From: Hansfordia pulvinata
Taxonomy: Eukaryota; Ascomycota; Sordariomycetes; Xylariales
Assembly: GCA_006538405.1 (NCBI GenBank)
Contig: BJKQ01000003.1
Coordinates: 2,294,001 to 2,358,000 of the forward strand
DNA length: 64,000 nt
Direction: 5' to 3'
The notes under the pieces are model-generated. The model saw only the letters and a list, made by a program, of their open reading frames with translations, did not search any database and was not told the DNA's origin. Both the position numbers and the translations under genes were made by a program. Positions 1-12,847 of this stretch are shown here, one piece after another (position 1 is the stretch's first letter; every line of letters starts with the position of its first letter).

Positions 1-3000
1 CCTTCCACGCTTCGCGCTTGCCCATCGAAGTCATCCAGAGAGCCGTGGAATTTCCATTGGGATACACAGCAGTGATGAACCTGCTGTGGAAGGTGCAGGG
101 GCATGTATCAGCACGACGCAAGCAGTGGCTGGACGCTCTGCACTGTTGCGGTTCCGTCTCAAGCTATGTACCTCAATGCCCAAGTCTACCTAACGTATGG
201 ATATTGGTTACATCCGACCACCTTCTACCTGGGTAGGTACTGTTACGCCTGGGTCCAAGAGGATACCTACTCTTTTTTCACATGGGCGCACCCGTTGTAG
301 ACTCGGTAGCTCGATACTTCCATTTCGCAATGGAGTGGAGGGGACTGCCCCGTGGATGGATGGATGACGGAAGCTGCCGCCGCTGCGCCTCGTGGATGGA
401 CTGCGCTGAGATCCACTCCAATCTTCCAATCAGCGGCAACAGAACCCATTAACCTTACCTCAGCGCCGCTGCAGACGTTCGTTCGCTTGAGTAAGGCACA
501 GGTGGGCAGGTACATTGGGCTATGTACCTTCAGTGGAGGGAAGTCAGGCCCGCCAGGCACATGCGTCTCGCTGCATTGGACCTGGGGAACCTCCTCAGCT
601 TCTGCCTTTACGTGATACATGTAAGGTAGACTTTCCAATGAGGCGGTTTTCGTCAGCGCTGAAGCGACCTGAAGATGCGGGCGGCCGGCTGACGAATACC
701 TCTCCGGAATTGCGCCGCGTCAGCCGGAGAGAACCAGTCGAGGTGGGCGAGTGCTGACCCAGGCAGGCCGTTGGGATGCCGTTATTTGACAGCCTGAACT
801 TAGGCACCTACTCGTGGTGCCGTCTGGCCTTGATCCATCCATTAGGTAGGTTCAAGCTGGAATCCGCATCCACGATCGCATCACGGAGCATCGGTTCGGG
901 AGCCTGCTGCCATTGCCCGGCGCTGCGGGCGCCTCTGGCTACTCATGTGACGAGTCACATTCGCCAGGTACCGGTGCGAGTGCGAGTAGGTATCCGTACC
1001 CCAGGTAAGGGAGCCCCATTCTCACAGCCCTGTGGCAGGGATGGTTGCGAAACCCAGGGAATGTCTGGGAGTGGCTGCTGCTGATGAGGATGCAGGCTAA
1101 CTTGGCTTATTAGGAGAGAGAGAGAGAGAGAGAGAGACACACACACACACACACACACTCTCTCTCTCTCTCTCTCTCTCTTGGAGGAAATGACGTGGTA
1201 GGGCAACGAGTCCGTGAGACTCGAAAGAGCGGCACATGACCACCGTCAAGCCGGGACAGGCGGCCGCTCTAATGCGAGTACAGCACGAGAGCACGAGAGC
1301 ACGAGAGGCACCTGCACCCGCGTAGGCCAGGCGAGTTCTCAACGGCTTATTTCAGACATGACTATACTGCGGCTGCTCCGCTTGCAGGCTGACGTTATCC
1401 GCCAGTTCAAGTGGGCAGGATGCCGAGGGGCCGACGGGCGTGGGCCGGCCACCTGGGTGAGAGAGAGACCATTCACCGACTGGCCACCCTGGTCTGATGA
1501 GGCCCTTGCGTGCGAGCGGTGATGAAAGTGGCCGTGTCTCGGGAGAGCTGGCAACGATCTTTGTTTCTTCCCGTCTCCAGTCGGGCAGAGGCTGTCTGTG
1601 TCCGGCACGCTCGTACGAGAGAATCTCCGAATTGTGTGCGGCAGCGCGGAGAAACGGCCATCTGGAGGAATGGCCGATGACGCAGACTCTTGCCTCGCGC
1701 GCGCACTCGCGGATTCACTTGCAAGCCACCCAGCACCCACCCACACCTCACAGCACCACATCAGGAGAACGAGTAACTGTCATCTTTAGCATCCGTCGCT
1801 CTGACAGGCTTGGCCCCCCTCCCCCGGTGGCTCCTCTCTAATCCGGAGTACATGTATGGAAAGCAAGCACCACAACTACCGAAGAGGGTCGTAGCACGCC
1901 GTCTCTTTAGCGGATCCTTCCCAAAGCCGCAAGTCGACAGTTCGGGCTATGCCCAGCTCAGCAAGACGTCAATCTATCCAGGTATGTATGCACGAGTAGG
2001 TGGTAACTCGTAGTGTGCTCTGTGTTGCTCTCCTCTTCATGATTGTCCTCACTCGACTGCAGAGTCCTGTCGCGCAAAAGGCAGCTGTCCCACCCGCCAC
2101 AGACTGTCTGTCCCATTTGCGCCTGAAACCCCTTTCCCCGCCATCTTTGATACTCGTATATAGAGAGACCCAAGCGTTGCGCATGTGTCTGAACTCGTAT
2201 CTACTGTTGGCCGATCCATCGTCGTCTGTGGACGCGCCACGCGCATGCGACACTCTGCTGTCACCACTTTTTCGAGAGGCTTTCCCCCAAGGCAAGCACT
2301 GAATGGGGCACGAGTAATCAAAGCTACCTGCAAAAGCAGGGATACTTGCACTCGTAGGGAGTGATATTCTACTTGCAGTCGTAAGCCAGGTGGTAAGCCA
2401 TCCATCCACTCTCTGCACGGCCGCTTTCCATCATGATGTGATGCCGTGAAGGCCAGGCACGCACCCGTGCCACAGCACACTGTGGCCCTTATCCCCTCCC
2501 GTGCGCGCGCTCCAACCGCAGATCTTGAGGCTGTGCTCTACGCAAGGTGGCAAGTTGGATGTGGACGCGTGGGCGCACTACCCACCGAAAAGGCGGCACA
2601 ATAGATCGCGCAGAACAAAGTGTCAGAAACGGGGCGTAATGTGGTTGCGATAGCGGCTGACTTGTTCACGGCAGCAACTTACATACCAGATCACGCCTGG
2701 TGCGCTTCGCTCGAATTGATGAATGGATGAGGTACTCTCGCAGGTGCTGGACTCCAGCGTTATGTACCTTACAGAATGATCTGCAGCAAGCTTCCCCCCT
2801 TTTACCACATTCATCTCGTCCAATGCAAATCAATGTCGCACCCTCGCACGTGCGAAGGCGATCCGCTTCAATACCTACAACTGCACCCACCCACAAGTCG
2901 CCCGCCCGCCCGTCCGCGACCCTTGTTGGTGCAGACGTGCAATCGACAACCTACTAAATAAGGACTTCTCACTGTTCGGTCTTGGACCCGCCCCGTAGGA

Positions 3001-4753
3001 GCTGCCGGCCGTCGACACATCTGCCCGGCTCATGCGAGTCGGTCTGCGGGTGGTTGTTTTCTGTCTCGGGGGGAGGCCTGTCTCAGCGAGCCCTGTCTTC
3101 GCTTGCCTCTTTGAGAAATGACCCTCGCAGAACGTCCAGCCATTTGCTTTCGTCTTGCAGGTCCATGAGTCTCAGATACTGAATCGCCTTCCTGATGTAC
3201 CTGGGCCATGTTCTGATCAATTATGCCTCGAAGCTGGTGATAGCGGCAGGTGCGCGAGTATTGCAAAGGGAGACAACCGGCTGGGCCCGGTGGAAACTTG
3301 CGCCGGTCACCGTGACTACGTAATCACCATGCAACGAGTGAGAAGGTACAGTGTTATTCCTGTGTGTCAAGGTAGAGTAGCCGAGATCGATGAGATGAAA
3401 GTCCATCTACCACCAGAGAGGGCTGAGCCCTTTGTCCCTATGAGCAGTGTGCGCAGCGCAATCGGGCTGCGAGCCCGCAAGGTGCGGCGGACGAGCCGCG
3501 CGAACACACAAAACAAGTAGTTAATGGAAGACGCCAGGTCTCGGAGATAACACGTGATAGACGCATGATTTGACACTTAACTCTGACTGTCCATCATTGT
3601 TCCTCATAAGCAAGAAGGGGACAGAAGACGATGTCACTCAAAGCTCGAAATGGCCCTCCCACCAGTCCTTGTAGGAACGGGTTTTGGTGCGTTTAACGCA
3701 CGCCCTGGTAATCGAAAGCGGGAGTGCTGCCGTCGCTGTCGCAACCGGCGTTGTCGAACACTGGAAGAACCTGATCGGCTTTGAAAGCCCGGAGATTCAT
3801 CAAGAAGAAGATGAGGATGAAGAGAGCCGGTCGTCTGGGGGCTGGACAAAGCTACCTCGTCTGAAAAAAAAAACTTCCATAGCCAAGAGCTCGGCCTCAG
3901 CCTTATGGTGGTCTTCCAGAGGTGTTTTGGAGCGGACTCAGGTCGATAAGAACTATGCCCGAACTCGTGCTCTCACTGTGGGGTCTGACGGCCCGTATTG
4001 CTTCAAGAGGAGCAAGCTGCATCTATGTTCTGGCTGGGTCTAGTTGCTTAAGCCAAATGTCGCCTCGGTTCACGGTCGTCTCTTGATTGAAGGGGAATCA
4101 TGTTCGGCTTCAAGAGCACGATCCTGCCTCGCCGCTTCGCAGGTTGCCAGTGCGGGTTTGAACTACCAGCCTGATAATCGTCTTGATAGGCCTACGAGTA
4201 TCTCATCTCGATCCGCGGGTAAACAACCACCGGTTTGAGAGCCACTGGCTCATGCTCGTACCTTCTCGAGTGGATCCAGACAAACGTCCTCTCATTCACT
4301 TCACAGCCCAGTGAGGCACCAGCTCTAGGCCCTGGTTGCCAGGGCATCAGGCAAACGCACCTTTCTGTCCCTCTTCAAGCTCTCATTCAATACACTGGTT
4401 GCCCTAGACAGCATCAGCTCGACGCACAAAAGACGGGGGCTTTTCAGGAAAAGAAGATGAGTTCAAAAAAGGATAACGGCCGCGCACACTTTCAAACCCC
4501 TTCTCTTTCTTCCCCCCAAGCTGTGGCCTCCGGTCTTCTGCCTTCTCCCGCTTCCTCCCATCCTCTCAAAGGTCAGATTCTCTTAGCCATACGAGAGCTG
4601 ACCAAATCGACGGGGCTTCTCTTTTCTGCCATACCTCTGACACCACTCACAACCTCCTCTAGAGACTGAGTTCCGGTAGATCTGCCATCGTACCTATACC
4701 ACGGGCCAGTCTCGGCAGCACTGCAGTCTGATACAACATCGACACAGCCATCG
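1..4753. other. Gene-poor left flank
   Basis: No open frame here has recognisable domains, family-like composition or a convincing exon chain; the longest ones (for example 3155-3520, 3684-4043, 4235-4669) look random. The stretch holds a compound GA/CA/CT microsatellite at 1114-1181, pyrimidine-rich DNA from about 4490 to 4660, and several TACGAGT/ACTCGTA words. The last few hundred bases are probably promoter and 5' leader of the TPR/SET gene. Confidence 0.6.
1114..1181. repeat. Compound (GA)n(CA)n(CT)n microsatellite, inverted repeat
   Basis: About 24 bases of GA repeats (1114-1137) are followed by about 20 bases of CA repeats (1138-1157) and about 24 bases of CT repeats (1158-1181). The GA and CT arms are reverse complements of each other, so the whole block can fold as a hairpin with a CA loop. 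Confidence 0.97.
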
Positions 4754-4824
4754 GTGAGTCAGAGCGACTCCTCACCATCAACACACAAGCACACTCCCCC
4801 CTCACCCTAGCTAACACGCACCAG
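4754..4824 (+). other. Probable 5' leader intron of the TPR/SET gene
   Basis: A GTGAGT donor at 4754, a CTAAC branch sequence at 4811 and a CAG acceptor ending at 4824 define a canonical 71-base fungal intron. The first in-frame ATG of the coding region lies at 4922, downstream of it, and no ATG precedes it in the adjacent leader, so it most likely sits in the 5' untranslated region. Confidence 0.6.
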
Positions 4825-4921
4825 CAAACATTTGCGCGCTTCCCTCATCGGCCAAGCCAGCACCCTCCAGCAAGATCACATCCCCTCCCGCTTCGACCGA
4901 GTCGACAAAGACCAGCCGACC

Positions 4922-7313
4922 ATGCCACCGTTGCCGGCCTCGAGCATCCTGCCGGCCCCGGCCTCGAGAAACCCGTTCTTCGTCGGTATGAACGATATCG
5001 TCGAGGACTATCCGCCCTGCGAACAAGCGCTGTCGGAGCTCTCGCCCATTGCGGTGCGCGACCTCGAACCAGGCACTCACCATCGGGGCAGGTACCTCAT
5101 GCTGTGGGTCAGCCCGGGCACTGCGATGGAAAACCCAACCCGTTGCGTTGTGACCGACAGCAACGGGTCGTGCAACATCGTAGTGGTCTCGTACGCAACC
5201 CCTTCCAGCGCGGCCGACCTCCTGCCGTCCCACGCCAGGATTGCCATCAAGGATCCCTTCTTCACCGTCTACGAGGACGAAGGAAACATCATCAGAGTCG
5301 ACCACCCTTCCGACCTGATCATTGTCAATCGCGCCCCCACCATTGTCCGGCCATCGTGGGACCCGGCCGCGCAGGGCGGAAACGTGACGCCGGCAGAGCT
5401 CAAGGGCCTGGGAAACCAGGCCCTCGCCAAGGGCAGGCTGCTTGACGCGGCCTTCTTCTACTCGCACGGCCTGGAGACTCTCACCGACGATGACCAAAAC
5501 CTGCGCCGCGACCTCCTTCGCAACCGGGCGGAGGTGTATCTGCGCCTCAGGCGCTACGAGTTTGCCCGAGATGACGCGCTCGCCTCGCTCGCTTCGGAAG
5601 GCGAAGAAGCCCAGCATGGCATCAAGACGCTCAACGTGAAGGCATTATTCCGAGCGGGCCGCGCCAGCTACGAGCTCCAGGATTTCAACGATGCCAGAGA
5701 GCACTTCGCGGCCGCGCTCGCCCTGATTCCCGAGAACGACAAGGTCCAGGCCGAGTCCAGGCGCACCGACCAGCGCCTGAGAGAGCAGAACGAGGGCCTC
5801 TGCGACTGGCTCAGCGTTGATAACGGCTACTTTGAAGAGGTAAGAGGGCCTGAGTCGGATGATATCGCCTCGTTCGTTGCACAGACCAAAGTGGCCAGTG
5901 CTGGCGACAAGGGCCGAGGCCTCTTTGCGGCGACGCGCATCAAGGCCGGCGACGTCATTCTCATCGAGAAGCCTTTTGATTCCGCCCATGAGCAGCGCAT
6001 CAGTGTCCATGAGCGCAAGAGTGACTTCGTGGACAAGCTCATGTGGAATCCAGTCATGGCCGGCAAGCTTTTCGACCTGTACAATGGCGGCCCCGTCCAC
6101 AACGCATGTTCCACGCCTGTCGCTGCTCGCGTGCTGGATGGTGTCGTGGTGCTCGACATATTCCAACTGGCGCACGCAGCGCGCAGCAACGGCTGGAATG
6201 AAAAGGCCCCTTGCATCCTCCTCCGCACCGCTTACGCCAACCACAGCTGCCTGCCCAATGCCGAGGCCTTCTGCTTCGAATCGGCCACAACCGCCCAAGG
6301 CGGCAGAGGCGTCCCGGTCATTGTGATGCGCGCGGTGCGCAAACATCGAGCCTGGCGACGAGGTACTTGTGCGCTACGCCACCAACGCACACCCTCCCAA
6401 CGAAACCGGGGTCATTGGTGGCTGGGTGGCGCGAGATGCAAGTCTGGCCACATACGGCTTCGCCTGTCAGTGTGAGCTGTGCGCCGCCGAGAAAGCAGTG
6501 GCCCCCGAAGTAGCTCTGCGGCGCTCCGAGCTGGCCGCCAAAGTCGGGGATCTATTCAAGCGTATCTCGGGTGGCAAGACGAGTCATGGGCACTTCATCC
6601 CCGACATTCCGTGGAACAGCGAGCAGATGCGTGAGGCTGTTGAGTTGGCGCGTGCCTTGCACACAACCTACGACGCTTCGCTATTTGGATTCCTCAACGT
6701 CACCACTTCTGGCTCGGGCTCACGGGCTTCTGAAGATGACGGCGCCTCGACCACGGCCCCGTTGCTCCCGCTTCCAGCATGCGTCCGGCTCGATATATGG
6801 CTGTGCAAGGCAGAGCTTATGCACTCTAAAGATTTGTTGTCAAGACTCCCCCCAGATGCCACCGAGGGCCCGGCTGCGTCCAGGTCCGCCATAGCCCAGA
6901 CTGCTCTGGCCAAGGCGCTCTCGGGGCTGCGGGCACTCGGATTCGGCGTGAAGATGCGCGACGGCGTAGTGTTGGAGCTGGATCGAACGCGGGCGGTGGT
7001 GCGTGCAACCGGCATGGGTCACGAGAGCGTCGAAGCAGCTCTTCTGGCGGTGGTCGCGTGTCGGCTCGCCGGGATGGACGCGGCGGCGCGGGTGTTTGAT
7101 GCCCTCGCGCGCGAATGCTCACACACTGCAGCAGGTGCGCTGATAGCATACGGCAACGTCACATCGTCCAATCTGCTATGTTTGGAGGAGCTAGCCGTTA
7201 GTTTCACAGATGAGGAAAAGAGGAAGAATGTGGCGCACGTGCTCCGTGGTACCGGGATGGAACACCTCTATCGAGACCTTCTCCCTACGGCAGGGCCTCT
7301 GCATATGGGCTGA
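4922..7313 (+). CDS. TPR and SET domain protein, one frame break
   Basis: Putative lysine methyltransferase of the fungal TPR-SET family; substrate unknown. The start is ATG 4922 (an upstream in-frame TTG at 4832 was not used). An N-terminal domain rich in hydrophobic strands (about residues 20-145) is followed by tetratricopeptide helices (about 155-300) and a split SET domain from about residue 320. SET signatures seen are GDKGRGLFAATRIKAGDVIL and the core ANHSCLPNAE near residue 439, then a post-SET-like Cys cluster CQCELC after 6460. No MYND finger is visible. The frame breaks at 6341-6343: AAA is found where two A would continue MRAVRNIEPGDEVLVRYAT. Removing one A gives 2391 bases, 796 residues. 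The C-terminal helical region to 7313 is family-typical. The neighbour at 9602 is convergent. Function is inferred from domains only. Confidence 0.9.
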
Positions 7314-9601
7314 AAGCTAGCACCGATGAAGCTTGTGTTGAGCCAGTTGCTGACTGGCCCGGAGATGGGGACACTGGGAGGGCATCTCTGGCAGCCTGGG
7401 AACCCTGCACGGTAGGATGACACCCTGAAGATAGGAAGTCGGGTCTGGGTATCGCAGCAGAATTGGCGGTGTCATGTTGCAGCAGGAAACGGATAGAGGC
7501 AAAGGGGGCGTTGTTGTAGGCAAGGTTGTTGGAATGGTTGATGGTTCGGTGCGACACCGCACAATGTGACGACCTGCTTACCTAATTAGATGCTCATAAT
7601 GTCTGCTTAACCTCAGGCAGGCACGACCGCATAGCCAGGTCGGCACCTGCCGTCGACGAGCATCGCGAGTCTTTGTGAGCTTAAGGTACGAGACACCGCG
7701 TACACGGGACAGCCTCCAGTCAGATTTTCTAGATGAGAGCACTTATGAACTATTATGTTTCTTTTAACAAGTGACCTGATGAGAAATGCGACCAGTTACT
7801 TTTGCACGGGAAGAGTGCCCCCCGCAGCGCGAACCTCCCACGGCATGAGCCCAGCAGCCCGCCGTTACATTCTCGCAAGACCCCGGAGCCGGCAGGCAGG
7901 TGAAGACGAGTGGAAGCCGTCCGTGTCTGCAAGGTGAGGCGGCAAGGCGAGGAAAGAAGCGAGGAAAACCAGAAGCAAAGAAAGAGAAAGGCAGCCGAAA
8001 GGCAAGAAGCAAGCATACAGACGCGAAACAGGATGGCAGACACGGAAAGACTGCCGCGCCTGCAGGTCCGTGCCGTGTCCACGACGCCGGGGCACGAGTA
8101 TAAGCAAAAACCCGCCCCTGGCCGTGCCTGGCCGTCCCGCGTGGTTCGTCGGCCTGGGGCTCCGGGGCCCGTGAGCGCAGGCGGCAGACGCATGGGGCCG
8201 GGTTGTCGAGTGCCGGCAGTGGCCTCCTTACGCCCTTCACACGTTACGGCTGTTGGTATGAGCCCACAAGGTATTATATGTTGGCAGGCAGGTAGGTCCA
8301 GTGGCTGATTTAGTCTGCTGGAAAGAAGGGGCGTGGTCATCCTGCAGAGAGTCTGCCTCCAAACCTGGTCGGGTGAGCAAACCTATGTCATCGGCTTGTT
8401 GTTGAGGGTCGCCTCGGTACAGAAAGCGCCTCTCGTCACCACCCGTCCGGCTCGACTCCGAGACACGGCCGGCGACAGCCCCGCCGCTTCATCAGCTCCC
8501 GGGCCGCCGTCGCAGGGGCGCTGTACCCGGTGGGCGGCACTCGGCATGCGGTGTGCGATGCCGACTGTATGAACGGGAAGAATAAGCCCGGATCAGCTGA
8601 CCGGACGGGCATACACCGGGCAAGATTTTACAAGTCATTTCATAGGTACGGGAAAGTCAAGAGCGTGTTAAGAGTTGAACATTGTATTGTTTGGGTCTTG
8701 GGCTCTGTTCCTCGTCGCCGGCGTTAGTCGGATATGCGCAAAAGTAGAGACTAAAATACAACTTCCCCCGCGGGGCATCCGTCCTCGGAGACGTGTCGCA
8801 TCGGCGCAGACCTCTCAGCCGGCACTGCAAAGCGCACCCCCTCCGTTCCCGCCAGGGCTTGCTGGGGTGTACGAACCCGTGCCTCTCCTCCTCCTCTCCT
8901 CTCAAACCCTTCAGCCGACAGATTGTTGTCACTGCGCATGGAAAATGACACCCCAAAGACAAGAAAAGCCCTCCCATATGCTGGTTTTGATGCGTCCTTG
9001 TTCGAAGACCCAAGAAATGCTGGTGAGCGAGCGTTGCGTAGCATCGTGACAATAGACACGAGCTGCAGAATAATCCTCCGTATGCAGAAATAGATTAGGT
9101 TTTAAAAAGCACCCGGCCGTGTACATAGGGCGGGGCAGCGTTGGGGTATGGGTAGGTAGGTGTGGGTAGTTGGATGTCCGCAGGGAGCAAAGAAAAGACT
9201 CCGAGGCGGTGAAGAGCAGAAGCGGAAAGTCTGGAACCCTCAAAGTTGACTGTACATCAACCAGGGGCTCCATGTCGAAGGCGATCGGGTATAGACGAAA
9301 TTGTGGCGGTTGAAAAGCGATATGGGGAAGAAAAAGCAAAAGCTAATAAGACAGATATGCTGAACGTTATCTGGGGGGGTTTGGAAACACCGTAGAACTC
9401 CGAGGCTGACCGTTGCAGGAGGCAAAAAGATGATAAAGACAACAGAGCAAAGTTGCAAGATGAGGGGAGAAGGGAGAGCAATTGTGGCCGAACCAAGATG
9501 GCCGGTCTCACGAGAGGAGAAAACCCATGTCTTCGTTTCTCACTCTCCCTCCCGTCGTTCTCAGGGCGAGCGGCAACGCGACGCGACCAACACGCGGTAC
9601 C
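7314..9601. other. Intergenic region between convergent genes
   Basis: This 2.3-kb stretch contains the 3' flanks of the TPR/SET gene and of the LIM gene. Open frames in it (for example 7753-8340 minus, 7910-8308 plus) show no known domain and overlap one another on both strands. I see no gene, RNA or repeat that I can support. Confidence 0.6.
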
Positions 9602-12277
9602 TTACGCGCCGGCCATCATGCCCAGTCGAGTCATGCGCTTCTCCATGCGCGGCATGCCGCCGAGGGCGCCGCGGCTCAGGGCCTGGCCCGGGGCGAGGCG
9701 GCAGCCGGTGGGCAGGCCGAAGGGGCGGTTGAGCTCGCGGGGCGAGGGGCTGGTGGACAGCGGGGAGTGGCCGCCGCCGCCGAAACCCTGCTCGTAGTTC
9801 TGGCCGTCGTCGTCCTCGTGGATCGTCTCGGGTACCGCCGAGGTGATAATGGGGGGCGGGCCCGCCTCGGCGCCGACGCCGCGGGCGGCGCGCTGGCGGC
9901 GGCGGAGGGCGTCGCGCTCGCAGTAGGAGCCGCCGTCGTCGGCGTCGAAGTAGCCGTCGCGCAGGACGACGCCGCAGTCGCCGCAGCGGAAGCAGGCGAT
10001 GTGGTACTTCTTGCCGGGCTCGTCCTCGAGGTACTGGCCCTCAATGCCGCGGTGGCAGCCGCCGCACAGGCTGTCGTTGAGGGCGTGGTAGTGCTGCTCG
10101 CAGTACGGCTGGTCGCGCAGGACGTAGAAAGTGGTGCCAGAGAAGGGCTCGCGACACGTGGTGCACACGAAGCATGGCTTGTGGTAGCGGCCCGTCAGGC
10201 GCCCGTCGGCCGACGACACCGACTTGCCCACGATGGGCTCGCGGCACGCCTTGCAGCTGCCGCGTGGGCGAGCAGGGCCCGTGCCGGACCGCGAGCGCGT
10301 GTGAGCGCCGCCGCCGCCGCCGCCGCCGGAGCGAGAAGAGGCGCCCGACGAGGCGTAGGACGGGGCCGAGCTGGCCGTCGAGTCCTTGCGCTGCGGAGGC
10401 GGCGGGAACATGGGCGAGCGCAGCGGCGTCGTCGCCGGGAGAGGGCCCGTCCGCGGGCCCGGGCGGACCTGCTGCGTCGGGTCGAGGCGTAGGCCACTTG
10501 GCGGTGGCCGCCGGGGTTGCGGCGCCCCGCTCATGGAGCCGGCCTTGTGGTGCGCATGCGGCCCCTTGTAGGGCAGGATGCCAGCGGGCGGGCCGGGGGG
10601 CATCATCATGCGCGGCGGCGGCAGGGCCGGGCCCGGGATGTTGTCGGCCACCGAGGCCTCGAGCTCGTCCATCAGGTCGTCCATGCTGGTGACATTGGTG
10701 GCGTCGGAGCCCTTGCGGGCGCGCATGCCGGCGCCCATGCCCATACCACCGCCACTGCGCGAGCCGATGGAGCGGGTCGGGCTGGTGCCCAGACTGCTCT
10801 GGCTGGGCTGCGACGAGTACTGGCTGTAGCCCGAGTTGCTCGACGACATGGACATGGATGGCGTGTGGTAGGGGTTGTCGACGCCGAACTCGTTTGCCAG
10901 GTTGATGGTCGGCGCGATGCCGTCGCGCGCCGGCATCAGGCTCTTGCGCGGCGGCGGCGCCCGCGTCGTGTCCTTCATGCTGCCCACCGCCGGCCGCGGC
11001 ATGACCGACGGCCTCGCCTCCGCCGACGAAGACAGGAGCGAGCTACTGCCGTACGTGTCCCCCGTGTTGCTGCGCACCCGGTGGTCCGTCGCCCTTCCCG
11101 GCGCCGACGGCGACCGCTCCGGCCCTCCCCTTACTCCCTCAACCGCCTCGTTGCCGTGGCTGCCCAGGCGCACCTTGGGGAACGTCTCGGACCTTTTGCC
11201 CAGGCCGCCAAAGGGCGGAGTGCCCCCGGGAGCCAGCTCGTCTTGCTTGGGGGAGGACGAAGGCGGCGCCCCGAACCCGCCGTAGCCGTTCTGGCGAGGC
11301 TGCCGCGGAGGGCCGGCGTTCTCGGGCGTCGTCGATCCCGTGTAGCTGGGCCTGCGGTACGGCTGCTGGGCGTCGTCGAGCGGCTCGGGCGTCTTGACTA
11401 GGCGGTTGCTCATGGCGGTGGAGGGACGGCGGTCCATCTCGAAGGGCCCCGGGGCGATGCTGTTCATCCTGGTCAGAAGGCTCGACTTTTGCCGCGGAGG
11501 GCTGGCGGTCAGAGTGGTCGCCGTCGTCGCCGTGTGATCGCCCCCTTCATAGTGTGCGCCCGACTCGTCGTCGAACCCTCCATAGCCCCCGGGTCTCTGG
11601 TGGTGCTGCGTCGGCGGCGAGTCGACGATGGCGGGCTCGAAGAAGTCGCCCGTGTTGCGCCCGGAGCTGAGCCGCGCATTGGGCGTCTTGGGCGAGATGG
11701 TCTGCGAGCCGCCGGTCGACACGCTGACGGGGGTGAGCTGTTCGTTTCTCGTGTTGGGGTGATCTGCGGCGCATCGAGTGTCAGTCAGGACGGAGGCAGA
11801 GAGACAGGGAGCAGTGGGCGGGGAAAAGGCGGGTTCGTGCGGTACTGCGTCTTTGGGGGAGTGGCACATACACGTTGCGGCGGAAGTGTCGACCGTCGGC
11901 GGCGCCGTCTTTGTGAACTTGTCTAATACGTTTTGCTTGAGGGACGAGAAGGCGCCGCCAAACAGGTCCGGCAGGGGAGGCACCGGCGGAGGCGCTGTGC
12001 ACTCTGGTGTCAGTCCAGTACAGGTACGTCAAGTGTATCGGCATTGGCAGCCCGTCGGTATGCCCTCGCCCGCAACAAGTCGGCTTGGGTTCCGGGATGG
12101 GATAGGGACGCAACAGAGTGCGGGTGGATGGATGTATGGCGACAACTCACGTTCGGCCGCTTCCGGGGCGCCGCTGCACAAATGGTCGCCCATTAACGAT
12201 ATCTCGACCTCGTGCCCGCAATCTGAACATTTCACCGTCGGCATGAACGCCGACTGGCGTGGCATTTCTGTCGTCAT
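9602..12277 (-). CDS. LIM domain protein (paxillin-like family)
   Basis: Probable cytoskeletal or polarity adaptor. Three exons on the minus strand: 12277-12151, 11994-11872 and 11763-9602, joined by introns of 156 and 108 bases with GTGAGT and GTATGT donors and CTGAC branch sites; 803 residues. An N-terminal C-x2-C-x11-H-x-C knuckle (C17, C20, H32, C34) begins the protein, followed by the acidic-proline stretch PPLPDLFGGAFSSLK and about 500 residues of Ser/Pro/Gly-rich, probably disordered sequence. Two LIM domains close the protein (about 587-640 and 648-700): CKACREPI...CFVCTTC...YCEQHY and CGGCHRGI...CFRCGDC...YCERDA, each with the eight zinc ligands. The C-terminal tail MEKRMTRLGMM is also family-like. 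LIM domains bind proteins rather than catalyse. It resembles fungal paxillin-like and Pxl1-type proteins, but which subfamily is uncertain. A second ATG at 12265 could also serve as start. Confidence 0.91.
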
Positions 12278-12780
12278 GACGGCTCTCTGCTGCGGTCGGC
12301 CGCCCGTCTGCCCTCCAGTTGGTGTCCCGGTATCCTTCCTTCTCCTTCCTCGGAATGGGAGCCCTTGCTCATTCGTTCGCGCCCGTCACAAGGGTGGCTC
12401 CCCGGCCGGGTATCGCGTGCTGGAGATGCCTGGAGGTGCTGCGGCCGGGTGTCGAGCGGGTGGTAGCTGTGTACCGTGATGTTCAAGGTAGCCGTATGTA
12501 GACCAGGTAGGTTGGCGTTGGCGTTTGCAATGGCGGTAGACAGCCGACCAGCTGGACGTCGATGTCGTTTGGGCTGGATCGTCTGGTACGAGGTTGGAAT
12601 GGGTGGTGAATGCCCAAGGTATGTCAAGGAACAAGGAGAAGTATAGACGACGCAGGGGACGAGCGGACGAAAGGCCGGGTGGATTTCGACAGACAGGCAG
12701 ACAGGTGAGGAGAGACGGGAGGAATACCACTCTGGCGTGCCAACACCCATCACACGCAGACACACAGCTACGAGTACATA

Positions 12781-12847
12781 CTGCTGCTGCTGCTGCTACT
12801 ACTACGACTACGGAGTACGATACTATTACCACTACCACCACCACCAT
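12781..12847. repeat. Trinucleotide-rich tract (CTG/CTA/ACC)
   Basis: Consecutive short trinucleotide runs: CTG repeats at 12781, CTA repeats, then ACC repeats up to about 12847, interspersed with two TACGAGTAC words. It lies about 500 bases upstream of the LIM gene start. Confidence 0.85.

Noticed and set aside
4811..5617. 268-codon minus-strand open frame
   Set aside because: Antisense to the TPR-SET gene and without domains.
6311..6350. A 40-base GT-AG segment that would repair the SET frame as an intron
   Set aside because: Too short for a fungal intron and it would delete conserved SET residues.
8675..9049. Frame whose first residues look like a signal peptide
   Set aside because: It begins at TTG, not ATG, and the rest has no secreted-protein character.
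9482..10492. 336-codon plus-strand open frame, Ala-rich
   Set aside because: It is antisense to the LIM gene; its length comes from high GC content and it has no domain.
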